Part shown: positions 15,230-24,113 of the stretch, one piece after another
How the letters are laid out: each line of letters begins with the position of its first letter
Numbering within the stretch: position 1 is the stretch's first letter
Made by a program: the position numbers and the translations under genes
Notes under the pieces: generated by a model
Database searches by the model: none
Seen by the model: only the letters and a program-made list of their open reading frames with translations
What the model was told of the DNA's origin: nothing
Source of the DNA: Bryobacterales bacterium
GTDB lineage: Bacteria; Acidobacteriota; Terriglobia; Bryobacterales; Bryobacteraceae
Length of the DNA: 39,585 bases
NCBI GenBank assembly: GCA_016789785.1
Contig: JAEUQE010000058.1
Location: 1 to 39,585 of the forward strand
Reading direction: 5' to 3'

Positions 15230-17713
15230 TTAAGATTCCGGCGGCGGTGGGATATCCTCCGGCGGCAGGAACATCGTGTCTTCCAGATATTGACGGGTGC
15301 GGTTGGTGAGGTTGGGAGCTGCCTTGATGCGGTCGAGAAGGAGTTCGTTCGCGCGGAGGTACTTTACGAATCGCTCCGCCTGCTGATCGGTAAGTTCCCA
15401 ACGGTGACCGATGTCGCGGTGCCGGATCATGCAGTCGCGGAGACGCTCGCGCCATGCGGCGACTTCGGCCCAGGAATCCCGCTTTGGATCTGACGGGATC
15501 TGCGCCTTGAGTACCGTAAGTTCCTGAGCCAGTTCGCGCTCTCCGCCCTGGGTGGCGAGGGCGCGGGCGAGGGCGCGGTCGAGGTCGCGGTCGAAGGCGC
15601 GGGCGAGGGCGAGGTCGCGGGCGAGGTCGAGGTCGAGGTCGAGGTCGCGGGCGAGGTCGAGGTCGCGGTCGAGGGCGAGGTCGAGGGCGAGGTCGCGGTC
15701 GAGGGCGAGGTCGAGGTCGCGGTCGAGGTCGCGGTCGCGGTCGAGGTCGCGGGCGAGGTCGCGGGTGCGGACGAGGGCGCGGGTGCGGACGAGGGCGCGG
15801 TCGCGGGCGCGGGCGCGGGTGCGGACGATAGACAGATAGAACGCGCGCACCGCTGGCGGCCTGTAGCCGCCACGGTGCCCGCGTTCTTTCCGTCTCGCCC
15901 AGCGAAGGATCTCCGCAAGAGTAGCGTCATCTTGGACCAGATTGTCGATACTCCGCTTCATGCGGACGAGCAGTTCATTGGGATCGGCCATCGCGACCAG
16001 CAGCAGCCACACTTCACGCCAGCGAGGTTCACCCACATGGCGCAACATCTCCGCCAAAAGCGATCGGTTGCTGTGCACCCGTGCGGCGGTGAAGTACTCC
16101 TGAAACGTGAGGTGCGAGAACGCGTAGTATCCCGAGGCGCGCTGCACCAGCAGACCGGTGTCGGCCTCCAGGGAGCCAAGCATCCTGCCAATATCAATCT
16201 CCGAGGCCGACAACTGTGACCGGTCCGCGAAGTAGCTACGAATCTCACCCTCAATGCTTTGCCGCTCAAAGTAAGATTCGTTCTTTACGAAGCGTTGGTA
16301 GGCGACGTGACAGAGGAGATCCTCGATCACGGCCGTGGTGAGACCCTCCGGCCGGTCCCGCTCAATGTTCCGCTTGCGGTCCCATCGTCTCAGCAGCACG
16401 TCCACGCCATCGAAGTACACTGCCTTTCTGTTGGCATCGAAGTCGCGTCCCTCCTCAAACAGCAGGCAGAGCAGGACAAGCAGCAGCGGCCGGGACGCGA
16501 GTTCCTGCACACCCGGATTGGCTTTCAGTTTGGACAGGAAGTGGCGGCCTTTCTCCGGATCCCCTGCAACCATGAACCAGTTCTCCGAGAATGCCCGGAT
16601 CTGCTCCAGAGTGAAGTCCGCGATCTCCACGTCGGTGAAGTGCTGGAATACATACTCCCGCGCGGCGACGCGGCAGGTCATCACCACCAGACATTTCGGG
16701 TGGGCGAGGACGAACGCCTCGATCTCTTTGCGAACGCGGTCGAAGTCGGCGGACCGCACCTCATCCAGACCATCCAGCAACACCAAGGCTTTTCCCGCCG
16801 CGAGTACGCTTTCGAGTTCCGTTGACCCGCCACACTGGGCGCCCATGTAGCCGGGCAGGGAAGGATTGCCGGGCGCTTCCGCAAAAGCCTTGAGTTCGAC
16901 AAACAGCGGGAGGAGAGTGGGAGCGAAGTCTCCCCGGATGCACAGAACCGCGAGCCGCTTGAGAAAAGTTGTCTTGCCGGCGCCCGGTTGGCCATAGACG
17001 ATCAATCGCGGGTGCTCTTTGAGCGCTGTCATCGCGTCGACCCGTTTGGCCGTCGTCTCCTCGCGATCCCGATAACCCTGCTTCATCGAATCCGCGAGGC
17101 TCTGGCGGGCGGCGCGAGTCTCCATGAAGTGCACGTCGCTGTAGACACCCTCCAACGGAATGTCCTTGTCCATACCGAGCACCTTGATGGTGCCGCAACG
17201 TAGTTCAATCTTCTCCCTCGTCTCATTGCGAAGGCTCGCGACGATGCTGTCGATTGGGGGAGCAACGGCGGCGGGAGCAATAAGACTCAACCGCTGAAGG
17301 ATGAGTTCGGCGATTCCTTTCGGAGTACGCCCCTCGATGTCAACATAGCCGTCAATGGGGTAAAGGCCGTCAATCTCGCACGGTTCCAGACGCAGCGGCA
17401 TCAGCCGGTCGTACTCGCGCTGCTGCAATAGATTCAGTGCGGGCCGCCATTCCACACCACACCACTGCTTCGTGGCGTACTTGCGGCAGTGGAAGAACAC
17501 AAGAAGCCTTGATTCCTTGTGGTAGAGGTCTGGCAGATAGACGCTCAGGTTCGGCCGGGCGAACTCGGCCTCGTACCACTTGTCGTAGAGGATTTTCCCT
17601 CTCGCGAGAGTGCTGGCGAGTTCCTCGGCAACGCTCTGCACCAATTCACGATGCTCGCCGGGAAACGAAAGTGCCACTTCAAACCGGTACGGCTTCGGCT
17701 TCCGAACTGCCAC
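15230..17713 (-). CDS. TIR-NACHT protein (bacterial NLR-like) with dipeptide-repeat segment
   Basis: 827 residues. The start is the GTG at 17711-17713 behind GGAGG. Domain order: TIR-like (about 8-140; YRFEVALSFPGEHRELV, ILYDKWYEAEFARPNL, LLVFFHCRKYATKQWCGVEW, with Glu88 a candidate NADase glutamate); a NACHT-preceding segment (about 170-230); NACHT (about 235-420), with Walker A GQPGAGKTT (241-249), Walker B VLLDGLDEV (311-319) and TCR (346-348); a helical/winged-helix region ending with HLTFQEYFTAA (534-544); a repeat of Asp/Ala-Leu/Arg dipeptides (about 631-720); and a helical C-terminus rich in charge. NACHT proteins of this kind are sensors in antiphage defence, and TIR effectors degrade NAD+ or make signalling nucleotides. 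The repeat sits where sensor repeats usually lie. It is a single-gene unit. Confidence 0.85.
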   Translation of the reverse strand: MAVRKPKPYRFEVALSFPGEHRELVQSVAEELASTLARGKILYDKWYEAEFARPNLSVYLPDLYHKESRLLVFFHCRKYATKQWCGVEWRPALNLLQQREYDRLMPLRLEPCEIDGLYPIDGYVDIEGRTPKGIAELILQRLSLIAPAAVAPPIDSIVASLRNETREKIELRCGTIKVLGMDKDIPLEGVYSDVHFMETRAARQSLADSMKQGYRDREETTAKRVDAMTALKEHPRLIVYGQPGAGKTTFLKRLAVLCIRGDFAPTLLPLFVELKAFAEAPGNPSLPGYMGAQCGGSTELESVLAAGKALVLLDGLDEVRSADFDRVRKEIEAFVLAHPKCLVVMTCRVAAREYVFQHFTDVEIADFTLEQIRAFSENWFMVAGDPEKGRHFLSKLKANPGVQELASRPLLLVLLCLLFEEGRDFDANRKAVYFDGVDVLLRRWDRKRNIERDRPEGLTTAVIEDLLCHVAYQRFVKNESYFERQSIEGEIRSYFADRSQLSASEIDIGRMLGSLEADTGLLVQRASGYYAFSHLTFQEYFTAARVHSNRSLLAEMLRHVGEPRWREVWLLLVAMADPNELLVRMKRSIDNLVQDDATLAEILRWARRKERGHRGGYRPPAVRAFYLSIVRTRARARDRALVRTRALVRTRDLARDLDRDRDLDRDLDLALDRDLALDLALDRDLDLARDLDLDLDLARDLALARAFDRDLDRALARALATQGGERELAQELTVLKAQIPSDPKRDSWAEVAAWRERLRDCMIRHRDIGHRWELTDQQAERFVKYLRANELLLDRIKAAPNLTNRTRQYLEDTMFLPPEDIPPPPES
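15555..15828 (-). repeat. Hexanucleotide coding repeat ([TG]CG[AC]GG, about 45 units) in the TIR-NACHT gene
   Basis: On the plus strand nearly every 6-bp unit is one of TCGAGG, TCGCGG, GCGAGG or GCGCGG; a few units carry a single substitution (TCGAAG, GTGCGG, ACGAGG). In the gene's frame this gives dipeptides with Asp or Ala followed by Leu or Arg. No stop codons can arise from the unit, so other frames are also open here. Confidence 0.95.
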
Positions 17714-17785
17714 AATTGGCCTCCACTTACTCAGATCGCACGCAACCAGCGTATCACCGGACCGCCGTGCGGGTATGGCTTCTCA

Positions 17786-18391
17786 TCATTCGACTTCGAG
17801 GCATTTGGGCCTGGGAGGCTTCGGCATCTCCGGCTGCCGCCGTGCCCAAGCCAACCACTTGTCAGCGACCACTTTCACCTGGTGGTCGAAATACGCGGCA
17901 ATAGCCTCCCCGCCGCTCGCTGGCGCCGGCCGGACAAACTCGGCTAGCGAGACCATGGCACGCTTGGCGAACGGCGGGTCGATCGTGTCAATGTCGAATT
18001 TCTGCCAAGGAAAGTAAGTTGTATATGGAAAGAGGCTCAACAGAAAGGCGACAGCACGTTCATCCCCAACATACTCAAGAAGTCGAAAGGTGTCGGCTCG
18101 CGCGTTCACGGTGGGCTCGCAGATCCCGTTCGTCAGTTGACGAAAAGCATCATCGTCACCCAGCCGGGCAAGAGCGCCGTAAGCATAGCGCAGTTGGCTT
18201 GAGTTCAGCTTTTCCGTGCCAAGTAACGCACTCAGTTCCGCGCGCATGGACTTCGCGTCCTTCGCCTTCCCGAGATCAAGGAAGATGTACTGGTCACCAG
18301 ACCTGATCCTCTTGATCTGGTCACGGCTAATTGCCTGTGCCCCCAACAAACAAGGAACCGCAAGCAGCACGAAATATCCCCTGGGACACAT
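17786..18391 (-). CDS. Exported HEAT-like repeat protein
   Basis: About 201 residues from the ATG at 18389-18391, which follows TAAGGAG with suitable spacing. An in-frame start at 18451 would add a 20-residue Cys/Gly-rich stretch and is less likely. The N-terminus MCPRGYFVLLAVPCLLGAQA is a signal peptide. The mature part is helical, with HEAT-like segments (SSQLRYAYGALARLGDDDAF, ADTFRLLEYVGDERAVAFLL, FAKRAMVSLAEFV). No catalytic motif is visible. It lies at the downstream end of the tip-cassette region, about 140 bp after the small membrane-protein gene, and its helical-repeat character resembles the C-terminal parts of two companion proteins further upstream. The function is unknown. Confidence 0.68.
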   Translation of the reverse strand: MCPRGYFVLLAVPCLLGAQAISRDQIKRIRSGDQYIFLDLGKAKDAKSMRAELSALLGTEKLNSSQLRYAYGALARLGDDDAFRQLTNGICEPTVNARADTFRLLEYVGDERAVAFLLSLFPYTTYFPWQKFDIDTIDPPFAKRAMVSLAEFVRPAPASGGEAIAAYFDHQVKVVADKWLAWARRQPEMPKPPRPKCLEVE

Positions 18392-18532
18392 CACTCCCCA
18401 CTCCTTACAACCACAACCCAATTCTCCCACCACACCCGGCAGCCGTTTCATCTCGCCTGCGACGAGGTGCCGTCCTGTCGCTTCGGCGGCAATCGCAGGG
18501 CACTGGAGCGCATGGAGCGCATATGCTGGCAG

Positions 18533-18937
18533 TCAGCCGGAACCACTACGCTCTCCGATCGCTGGTGTGTCATTCAAGCCTTCGCGGAATGCTCGGATTG
18601 CCTTCCACACTGTAACTGAAGCCAAAACAAGAACAGCATTCATCGGAACCGCGCAAGCACACGCTGGAAGGAACTGTTGCGCTGGAATCAAGCGAAAATG
18701 GAAGATGCAGGAAGCCTCTGGCAGAAGCATCAAGAAGCCAGGCAGATACAACCAATCCGGTCCCGTGACAAACCAGACATACACCAGCGCGATTTTCGCG
18801 GCACAGAGCGTTAGGAACGCAAGGCCTTGGCCGATCCGGTTCCAATGCTCCGTCAGCCAAACAAACGGAACGTAGATACAGAAGATCACAATCGCCCAAA
18901 GCGACAGGTAAAACACCGTCAAAAGAACATGGTTCAT
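18533..18937 (-). CDS. Small integral membrane protein, unknown
   Basis: A 134-residue protein with about four predicted membrane helices: around 4-28 (VLLTVFYLSLWAIVIFCIYV), 38-57 (GLAFLTLCAAKIALVYVWF), 62-78 (LYLPGFLMLLPEASCIF) and 88-110 (PACACAVPMNAVLVLASVTV). The start is the ATG at 18935-18937. It follows the 19026-20303 gene by 88 bp and precedes the HEAT-like gene. Base composition is less GC-rich than the housekeeping genes. No family is recognised. Confidence 0.6.
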   Translation of the reverse strand: MNHVLLTVFYLSLWAIVIFCIYVPFVWLTEHWNRIGQGLAFLTLCAAKIALVYVWFVTGPDWLYLPGFLMLLPEASCIFHFRLIPAQQFLPACACAVPMNAVLVLASVTVWKAIRAFREGLNDTPAIGERSGSG

Positions 18938-19025
18938 CGTTGAACTCCGCCGAACCTAAATCGGGTAGCCTAGTGCCGTGTGCATTTCGGAGCCGCCACG
19001 ACACCCACCCAGCCGTAGATCGCTC

Positions 19026-20303
19026 CTACTCCTTCTTCTCCACTCGCGACTCGATCGCCGCGATCGCCTGCAGCCGCAACCGTTCGTGCGGGTCCTCGAA
19101 TTTCAGGCCCTTCAGAAAATCGGAGGCCACCCGTCTCGTTCCGCGTTCGATGAGGTAGGTCAGGGCCGCGAAACGGCAGGCATCACAACTCACCAGTTCC
19201 ACGGCCACATCCTGAAGATCCAGCCCCGCGAATTGCGCGAAGTTCAGTGTCTCACGAATGATCGCATCACTATGCTCATTGCCGGCACTGGCAAGCCCAC
19301 GCAGGTAGTCCGCGACAACCGGACCGCAGGAGTTCAGCATACTGGCCTGTGAACGCATTCCATCCAGGAGCGCCGAGATCCGGAAACGAGCCGAGAAATC
19401 CCCTGGGTAGCCAACCGACAGGAACAGAGCCCGAATTCGTTCCGGCGAAGGGACTCGGCCCATGTACTCCTTGAGTAGGATCTCAGGCTCCGAGGAAGGC
19501 ACCGCGGGGCTCACCGCTCTGAGTGTCTCCAGCACCCGGCCCTCCAACTCCGCATCCGCCATGCGGCTTGCCACCGCGCCGAGCGGTTCAAACCGGTCTC
19601 GCACGAAGGAGAGGTCAGGCGGATAATCTGCGCCGCAGTGCCGCTTACCAACGACAACATGTGATTGGATCACACTGCCGCGGCGAAACACCGTTGTACT
19701 AATTCCGCGCCCCGTGCTCCAACGCGCAGGGACGACGGTTCCTTCTCCGACAGCGATGATTCCGGCCTTCGAGCCTGGTGCGAAGGACATTCTCATCGCG
19801 GTAAGGTACAGCGGAGTCTCGCGCCACCGCAACAGCGCCTCGATATCCCTGGTGATCTCTTGACGGGAATCGCTTTCCAAAAGAAACTGATATTCCGTGC
19901 GACCCGGCGTATCGACAAGTCCCGTCAGACAGGGCCGGCTGAGACAACCCGATGTTTCGAATTGGTAGGCCCAACTGTCACCCTCCTTTGACTCCCGGAA
20001 TCGAACCACGCTCGTGGGGAGAACGGAAGCGTAGCCGCGCGCGATCTTGCCGAGGCAGTCCGATGCGGATCGGAATACCTGCCAGTCCCGATCATTCAGA
20101 GGCGCGGGAACGGCTTTCCGGGGAACCGATCGCGGGGGGTGAGCCACGTTCCTCGGCAGCGTCTCGTTCCAGGGTTGCTCGGTAATACGTGGTTCATCGT
20201 GTGTCGGATGCGGGCTAAGCGCCAAATCCTGCAGATCTGTCTGGGCGCAAACGTACTGCGCCGCAAGCGCCAGCACTGCGACTCTGTCAAGTAGATTTGA
20301 CAT
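19026..20303 (-). CDS. Exported companion protein D, helical-repeat C-terminus
   Basis: 425 residues from the ATG at 20301-20303, one base after the stop of the upstream gene. The longer open frame reading in from 20543 is unlikely because it runs through that gene. The N-terminus (LLDRVAVLALAAQYVCAQ) fits a signal peptide. The middle is probably beta-rich (about 150-260). The C-terminal third is helical and ends with FAALTYLIERGTRRV, then FEDPHERLRLQAIAAIESR. This end resembles the end of the 22881-24113 product (MALAYLTEHGRGAKTI, then FEVLREKAIGAVRSR), so the two are probably paralogous in that region. It is the last tightly coupled gene after tip 3. A companion or immunity role is only inferred from position. 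Confidence 0.7.
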   Translation of the reverse strand: MSNLLDRVAVLALAAQYVCAQTDLQDLALSPHPTHDEPRITEQPWNETLPRNVAHPPRSVPRKAVPAPLNDRDWQVFRSASDCLGKIARGYASVLPTSVVRFRESKEGDSWAYQFETSGCLSRPCLTGLVDTPGRTEYQFLLESDSRQEITRDIEALLRWRETPLYLTAMRMSFAPGSKAGIIAVGEGTVVPARWSTGRGISTTVFRRGSVIQSHVVVGKRHCGADYPPDLSFVRDRFEPLGAVASRMADAELEGRVLETLRAVSPAVPSSEPEILLKEYMGRVPSPERIRALFLSVGYPGDFSARFRISALLDGMRSQASMLNSCGPVVADYLRGLASAGNEHSDAIIRETLNFAQFAGLDLQDVAVELVSCDACRFAALTYLIERGTRRVASDFLKGLKFEDPHERLRLQAIAAIESRVEKKE

Positions 20304-20304
20304 G

Positions 20305-21273
20305 TTATCCAATCGCAACCTGACAGAGTGGGCTGCCACAAAAAACAGCACTTCCGAAGAATTCGGCCAACCCCTGGAGTGAAAAACGATCGACCCGTAC
20401 TGTACCTGAGATGGGCTTCGACAACCAAACTCCGTCCGGTAGAGCGGATTCGAAGTATGCGTCGTCCCCCGACAGGATTCGCTGAATGTCCAATCCCTTC
20501 CGAAAACACTCGTAGAGGGCAAACAGGGGCAAGCGCGACACACCCGAAACGTACCCGAGCCGCCTCAACAAGCCGACTACGGATCTCTCCTTTATCAACG
20601 CGGACGTTGGCCTGATCAAGCTGTATGCCGTGAACGGCGACTCCTTTCCCGCGGTTATCCTGTAAGCCCAGGAAATCGCAGCATCAGGTGAGGCATCCGA
20701 TGCCAGTTCCGCGAACTGGCTCTCTGAAACGGTGTTCGGGATTAACTCGCGCCGGATCAAACGCTCGGCGGAGGGGCGGTCCATGTGAGGGGCGAACAGC
20801 ACAGACGCTATCTGCTCTAACTCCTGTGTGGGCTTCTTGGCTTGCCGGAGAATGTGGTACGTCGTTTCGGTCATCACTCGAAGTGTGGCCTCGGCCAACA
20901 GTAAGTTGAGATATCCTCCAGCAGTTCGTAGTCGCACCATGGCGCCAACCACTTCAGCGCAACTCTTAGTCCTTAGATCGACGGAAGCAGTGCGCATTTG
21001 ACGCACATGTTCGTTGAGGGCTTTCAGAAATTCGACTGCAAGAACATACTGCGGGTCGCGGACGATGGCCATGTTGTTCGCCTCGTATGGCATCAGGTGC
21101 GGCCACGGTTCCTTGATTCGAGCAAACGCGCTGGTAAGCCCGTTACGCAATTCGGATGTCCACGTACCCACGGAGAACGCGTTGCCGGGCCGCGCACAAG
21201 CCAGTGTTGCCGCAGTCGATATGACAAAGCACCGCCGGCTTCCGCTCAACTCCCTAATATTTCTTGTACGCAT
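20305..21273 (-). CDS. Companion protein C after tip 3, unknown
   Basis: 322 residues, starting at the ATG at 21271-21273, three bases after the stop of the tip-3 gene. The N-terminus (RRCFVISTAATLACARPGNA) could be a twin-arginine-like or Sec signal peptide. The body is mostly helical (LAVEFLKALNEHVRQM, YLNLLLAEATLRVMTETTYH, LEQIASVLFAPHM). No motif was recognised. One base separates it from the next gene, so it is part of the coupled cassette operon. As the first gene after the tip it is the best positional candidate for a dedicated partner of tip 3. Confidence 0.65.
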   Translation of the reverse strand: MRTRNIRELSGSRRCFVISTAATLACARPGNAFSVGTWTSELRNGLTSAFARIKEPWPHLMPYEANNMAIVRDPQYVLAVEFLKALNEHVRQMRTASVDLRTKSCAEVVGAMVRLRTAGGYLNLLLAEATLRVMTETTYHILRQAKKPTQELEQIASVLFAPHMDRPSAERLIRRELIPNTVSESQFAELASDASPDAAISWAYRITAGKESPFTAYSLIRPTSALIKERSVVGLLRRLGYVSGVSRLPLFALYECFRKGLDIQRILSGDDAYFESALPDGVWLSKPISGTVRVDRFSLQGLAEFFGSAVFCGSPLCQVAIG

Positions 21274-21276
21274 AAC

Positions 21277-22884
21277 TTAGAAAACAGTGCCATGAAGCAG
21301 GGGCACTCCTCCTGTCAAATCAACTTCAGAAAGAAAGACGCTTCCAGCACTTCCCAGAGTTCGATGTCCAGCCTGAACCCGTGCCTGATTGGAGTCAATG
21401 TCGTGGTCCCAATCATAAAGATCGATGTGGATGCCGTCGACCGAGGCCTGTTCGATCCGAAACCGTGACGGATTGGACGCTATCTTGACAATGTCGGCCG
21501 TGACCGCAATCTCTATTGCCGCCTTGCCGAACGTGAGGAATAGGGCGTCAGGAATAGGGCCAGAGTTCTCATAGAAGACTGTCGACCGCGTGCGCACGGT
21601 CGTCAGCCTATACGTCTGTGTGGCATTCCCTGGAATGAGGAAGAACGCCTCGATTGCCGGTCTGGCTGATGTCACTCGGCTAAGAACTTCCATCCGGAAC
21701 TTCTCGTTCTCACGAATGGTCTGACTCAGACTTGACGTTCTCCCAAATACCAGCTTTGGCAGGGTCGCCTCACTGGGAGAGGTGAATCGCAGTCCGACGT
21801 GGTGCTCCAGTGCCAACGGATCCGTTGACGGGATGCCCATTGTGCCGGGTGCCTCCGTTGATCCAGTCGGGTTTACCCCTGCAAGGAAGCGGCCTAAGAA
21901 CTGTCCCGCCTGTCCGAATAGGGTGAAAGCCGCCCTGAACGCCGTGGTTTCAGCGATCGCTAGGCCGTATCCTGTGCTGGCAACAGTCCGGAACTTCAGG
22001 TTCTGAGGCCGTTCGAGAACCTCGGATGAGCTAAGGCCCGGTGTGCCATCAGTGTCGGCACCGGCCACTATGGTGAGAACATCCGTAGCCCCTGACGTCG
22101 AAAAGATGGCGATCGAAGGGTCGCTACCGTCCAAAGCCCCGCTTCCCTGAGGTTCGAACGACCCGTTACCGAATTGCACTCTGATCTTCGATCGAACGAA
22201 GTCCGTATCTGGCGTAACTGATATCTTCGCCTTGCCATGAAGTTTACCGGTGCTTCGAGCTCCCATTAGAACGTGTATAAGAGCATCTGCGCTTGCCCCC
22301 GCACCATTCGGTAGAAAATTAGCCACGGGCTCATTCGGGAATTGGTCCGACCATATTCGCTGGATCAGGATTCGGGGAGTCGCAACACGGCTACGCCGCT
22401 CAGTGGTATCTCCTGAACGCGTACGGATCTGGGCTACCAGCGTCGCTTGCGCGGGGGATTGGCTGGAGACCGCACCGGTGCAGGATGCCTGTTGTGGGCA
22501 TGCGGGCTCGGCCAACATCGTGAAGACCGAAGGATTGTCTCCCGCCTCTTCGGCCACCAGACGCCATGAGTAGGACTCCACGTCATCAGAAGGCCCTCCG
22601 AATGCTGTGAACTCAATGCGGTCTCCCGGCCGGGCAAACTTGACCGAGGGTACTAACGTCAGGAAAGCCGGTTCGGCACTCCCATCCGGCGGCGGCGGAT
22701 TTCCCGCTCCATGCCAGCCCGCCTTCAGCACCCCGACTCCCGGGTCCGACTTCACCACCCGGCCATCCTCGCTCACCGTCCCCGTGCCCACACTTACAAA
22801 ATTCGCCAGATCATGATCAAACGAGAATAACTCCGCCGTCTGACCCGGCCGCAGACCATCCGTATCTGTATTCGGTGTCGTCAT
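21277..22884 (-). CDS. Orphan tip module 3: short connector plus unique C-terminus, no signal peptide
   Basis: 535 residues. The ATG (22882-22884) overlaps the upstream stop as ATGA. The first 68 or so residues (GLRPGQTAELFSFDHDLANF, VSVGTGTVSEDGRVVKSDPG, VGVLKAGWHGAGNPPPPDG) repeat the end of the connector in the giant carrier and in module 2, with a six-base insertion giving TDTD. After PPPPDG the sequence is unique: an Ig/PKD-like domain (FARPGDRIEFTAFGG, SYSWRLVAEEAGD), a long beta-rich region, and a C-terminus with IDLYDWDHDIDSNQARVQAG then LGSAGSVFLSEVDL. It has no signal peptide, so secretion on its own is doubtful. The role is unknown; an exchangeable-tip interpretation is inferred from architecture. 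Confidence 0.72.
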   Translation of the reverse strand: MTTPNTDTDGLRPGQTAELFSFDHDLANFVSVGTGTVSEDGRVVKSDPGVGVLKAGWHGAGNPPPPDGSAEPAFLTLVPSVKFARPGDRIEFTAFGGPSDDVESYSWRLVAEEAGDNPSVFTMLAEPACPQQASCTGAVSSQSPAQATLVAQIRTRSGDTTERRSRVATPRILIQRIWSDQFPNEPVANFLPNGAGASADALIHVLMGARSTGKLHGKAKISVTPDTDFVRSKIRVQFGNGSFEPQGSGALDGSDPSIAIFSTSGATDVLTIVAGADTDGTPGLSSSEVLERPQNLKFRTVASTGYGLAIAETTAFRAAFTLFGQAGQFLGRFLAGVNPTGSTEAPGTMGIPSTDPLALEHHVGLRFTSPSEATLPKLVFGRTSSLSQTIRENEKFRMEVLSRVTSARPAIEAFFLIPGNATQTYRLTTVRTRSTVFYENSGPIPDALFLTFGKAAIEIAVTADIVKIASNPSRFRIEQASVDGIHIDLYDWDHDIDSNQARVQAGHRTLGSAGSVFLSEVDLTGGVPLLHGTVF

Positions 22885-22893
22885 TGATGTCGG
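22681..22893 (-). repeat. Connector repeat, copy 3 (short)
   Basis: About 213 bp homologous to the 5'-most plus-strand part of the 711-bp blocks at 25572-26282 and 28371-29081. It runs from the PPPPDG codons to just beyond the MTTPNTD start and carries a 6-bp insertion (CTGTAT) near 22865. Confidence 0.85.
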
Positions 22894-24113
22894 CTTCGAA
22901 CTGCCCCTATTGCTTTTTCCCTTAGAACCTCGAACCCCTCAGGGATCCTTATCCCTTGGATACACTCGATCGTCTTGGCACCTCTTCCATGCTCGGTCAG
23001 GTAGGCTAGCGCCATGTTCGCCAGCCCCGGATCCACGCCAGCAGCGCAGATTTCTCCTGACAGATCCACAGCCGCTGTCCGGTTCGCTGCTTGAAGCAAT
23101 GCGCTGAGTGCGCCGATTTCCTTACGGATAGTAAGGGTCCGGTATAGTTCGGTTACACAACGTTCATACGGCTTCCAGGCATCGGATTGGGTCGCTTCGC
23201 TCCCAAAGTATGTCAGTGTGATTCCCAATGAACGTGATGAAAGAACCATCGCCGATAAGTCGGCGCAGGGCAACTTCCTGCGGAACGCCTCGCGAATGTA
23301 GGGCCGCTGCACGTTCTCAAACATCGCAGCGCGGCCGAAGCGACCTTCAAGTTGCCCGAACTCGACCATCAACACCTTTGTGGGCAAGATCTTGAATCTT
23401 GCGCCGTCCGGGTCTTCGAACCGATAAGGGTTCTGGTAGTCTCTTGCAAGGGTTGAGCCGGCGAAGAAACGTTTGCCGAGCAGAACGGCAATCTTCACGC
23501 CCGCTGCGGAAGCTTGACACGACACCTCAACTTCGCGGCCGAGACTAACCTCACTCATCAGTGAGGACCCTCGACCGAAACATCGGCGGAGCGTGGGGTC
23601 GACGACCAGCCGGACGGCGAGGTCCCATGCCACCGAATCCCATTTCATGGCGTTCCTGATTGTCGAAACGACATCCTCAACGGACGCGAGACTCCTCGGC
23701 CCGGCGCTGAGAACGAATGCAGTGTAGAAGGGGTGATCCCAGACCTCCTGAACCGACAGCTCCCCAGGACGAGGCGACCCGTCCTTAAAGTCAGAAACGT
23801 AGAGCTGTCCGGATCGGGTGTTGTATCCGATAGCGTTGACCAACTGATAGCGGCCATTGGGCGTAAGCCTCCGCAGAGCCTCCTCGGCATAGCGGTTAAA
23901 GCGATCAGTCGTGGCCTTGTTCAACAGCACCACGGAGTTGACATCGAGTTGCCCCCGATCCGGCGAGAACCCATAACTATGAGTGAGGCCAGTCACGTCT
24001 CCCTGTACTCCGGTGACCGTCACTTTATCGGCACCGCCGCATACCATAGTGAACGAAGCGAGTGCGGCGGCGGCGCGCATCACCCATCGTCTGTGGCGCA
24101 TTAGGAATTCCAT
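22881..24113 (-). CDS. Exported companion protein B after tip 2, helical-repeat C-terminus
   Basis: 410 residues. The start codon overlaps the TAA of module 2 (TAATG at 24111-24115), and its stop overlaps the start of module 3 (ATGA at 22881-22884). The N-terminus RRWVMRAAAALASFTMVCGG is a signal peptide or possible lipoprotein-like segment. The centre contains a probable beta domain (GREVEVSCQASAAGVKIAVL). The C-terminal half is helical and ends MALAYLTEHGRGAKTIECIQ, similar to protein D. No enzyme motif was recognised. Its place directly between two tip modules suggests it belongs to the module-2 cassette. Confidence 0.7.
   Translation of the reverse strand: MEFLMRHRRWVMRAAAALASFTMVCGGADKVTVTGVQGDVTGLTHSYGFSPDRGQLDVNSVVLLNKATTDRFNRYAEEALRRLTPNGRYQLVNAIGYNTRSGQLYVSDFKDGSPRPGELSVQEVWDHPFYTAFVLSAGPRSLASVEDVVSTIRNAMKWDSVAWDLAVRLVVDPTLRRCFGRGSSLMSEVSLGREVEVSCQASAAGVKIAVLLGKRFFAGSTLARDYQNPYRFEDPDGARFKILPTKVLMVEFGQLEGRFGRAAMFENVQRPYIREAFRRKLPCADLSAMVLSSRSLGITLTYFGSEATQSDAWKPYERCVTELYRTLTIRKEIGALSALLQAANRTAAVDLSGEICAAGVDPGLANMALAYLTEHGRGAKTIECIQGIRIPEGFEVLREKAIGAVRSRHQ

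Noticed and set aside
15555..15828. Possible CRISPR array
   Set aside because: Units are contiguous 6-mers without spacers and lie inside a coding frame.
15552..15839. Arg/Ser/Ala dipeptide frame on the plus strand and the Ala/Pro/Ser/Thr frame on the minus strand over the NLR repeat
   Set aside because: The hexanucleotide unit contains no stop in most frames; the NACHT protein frame continues coherently on both sides and explains the repeat.
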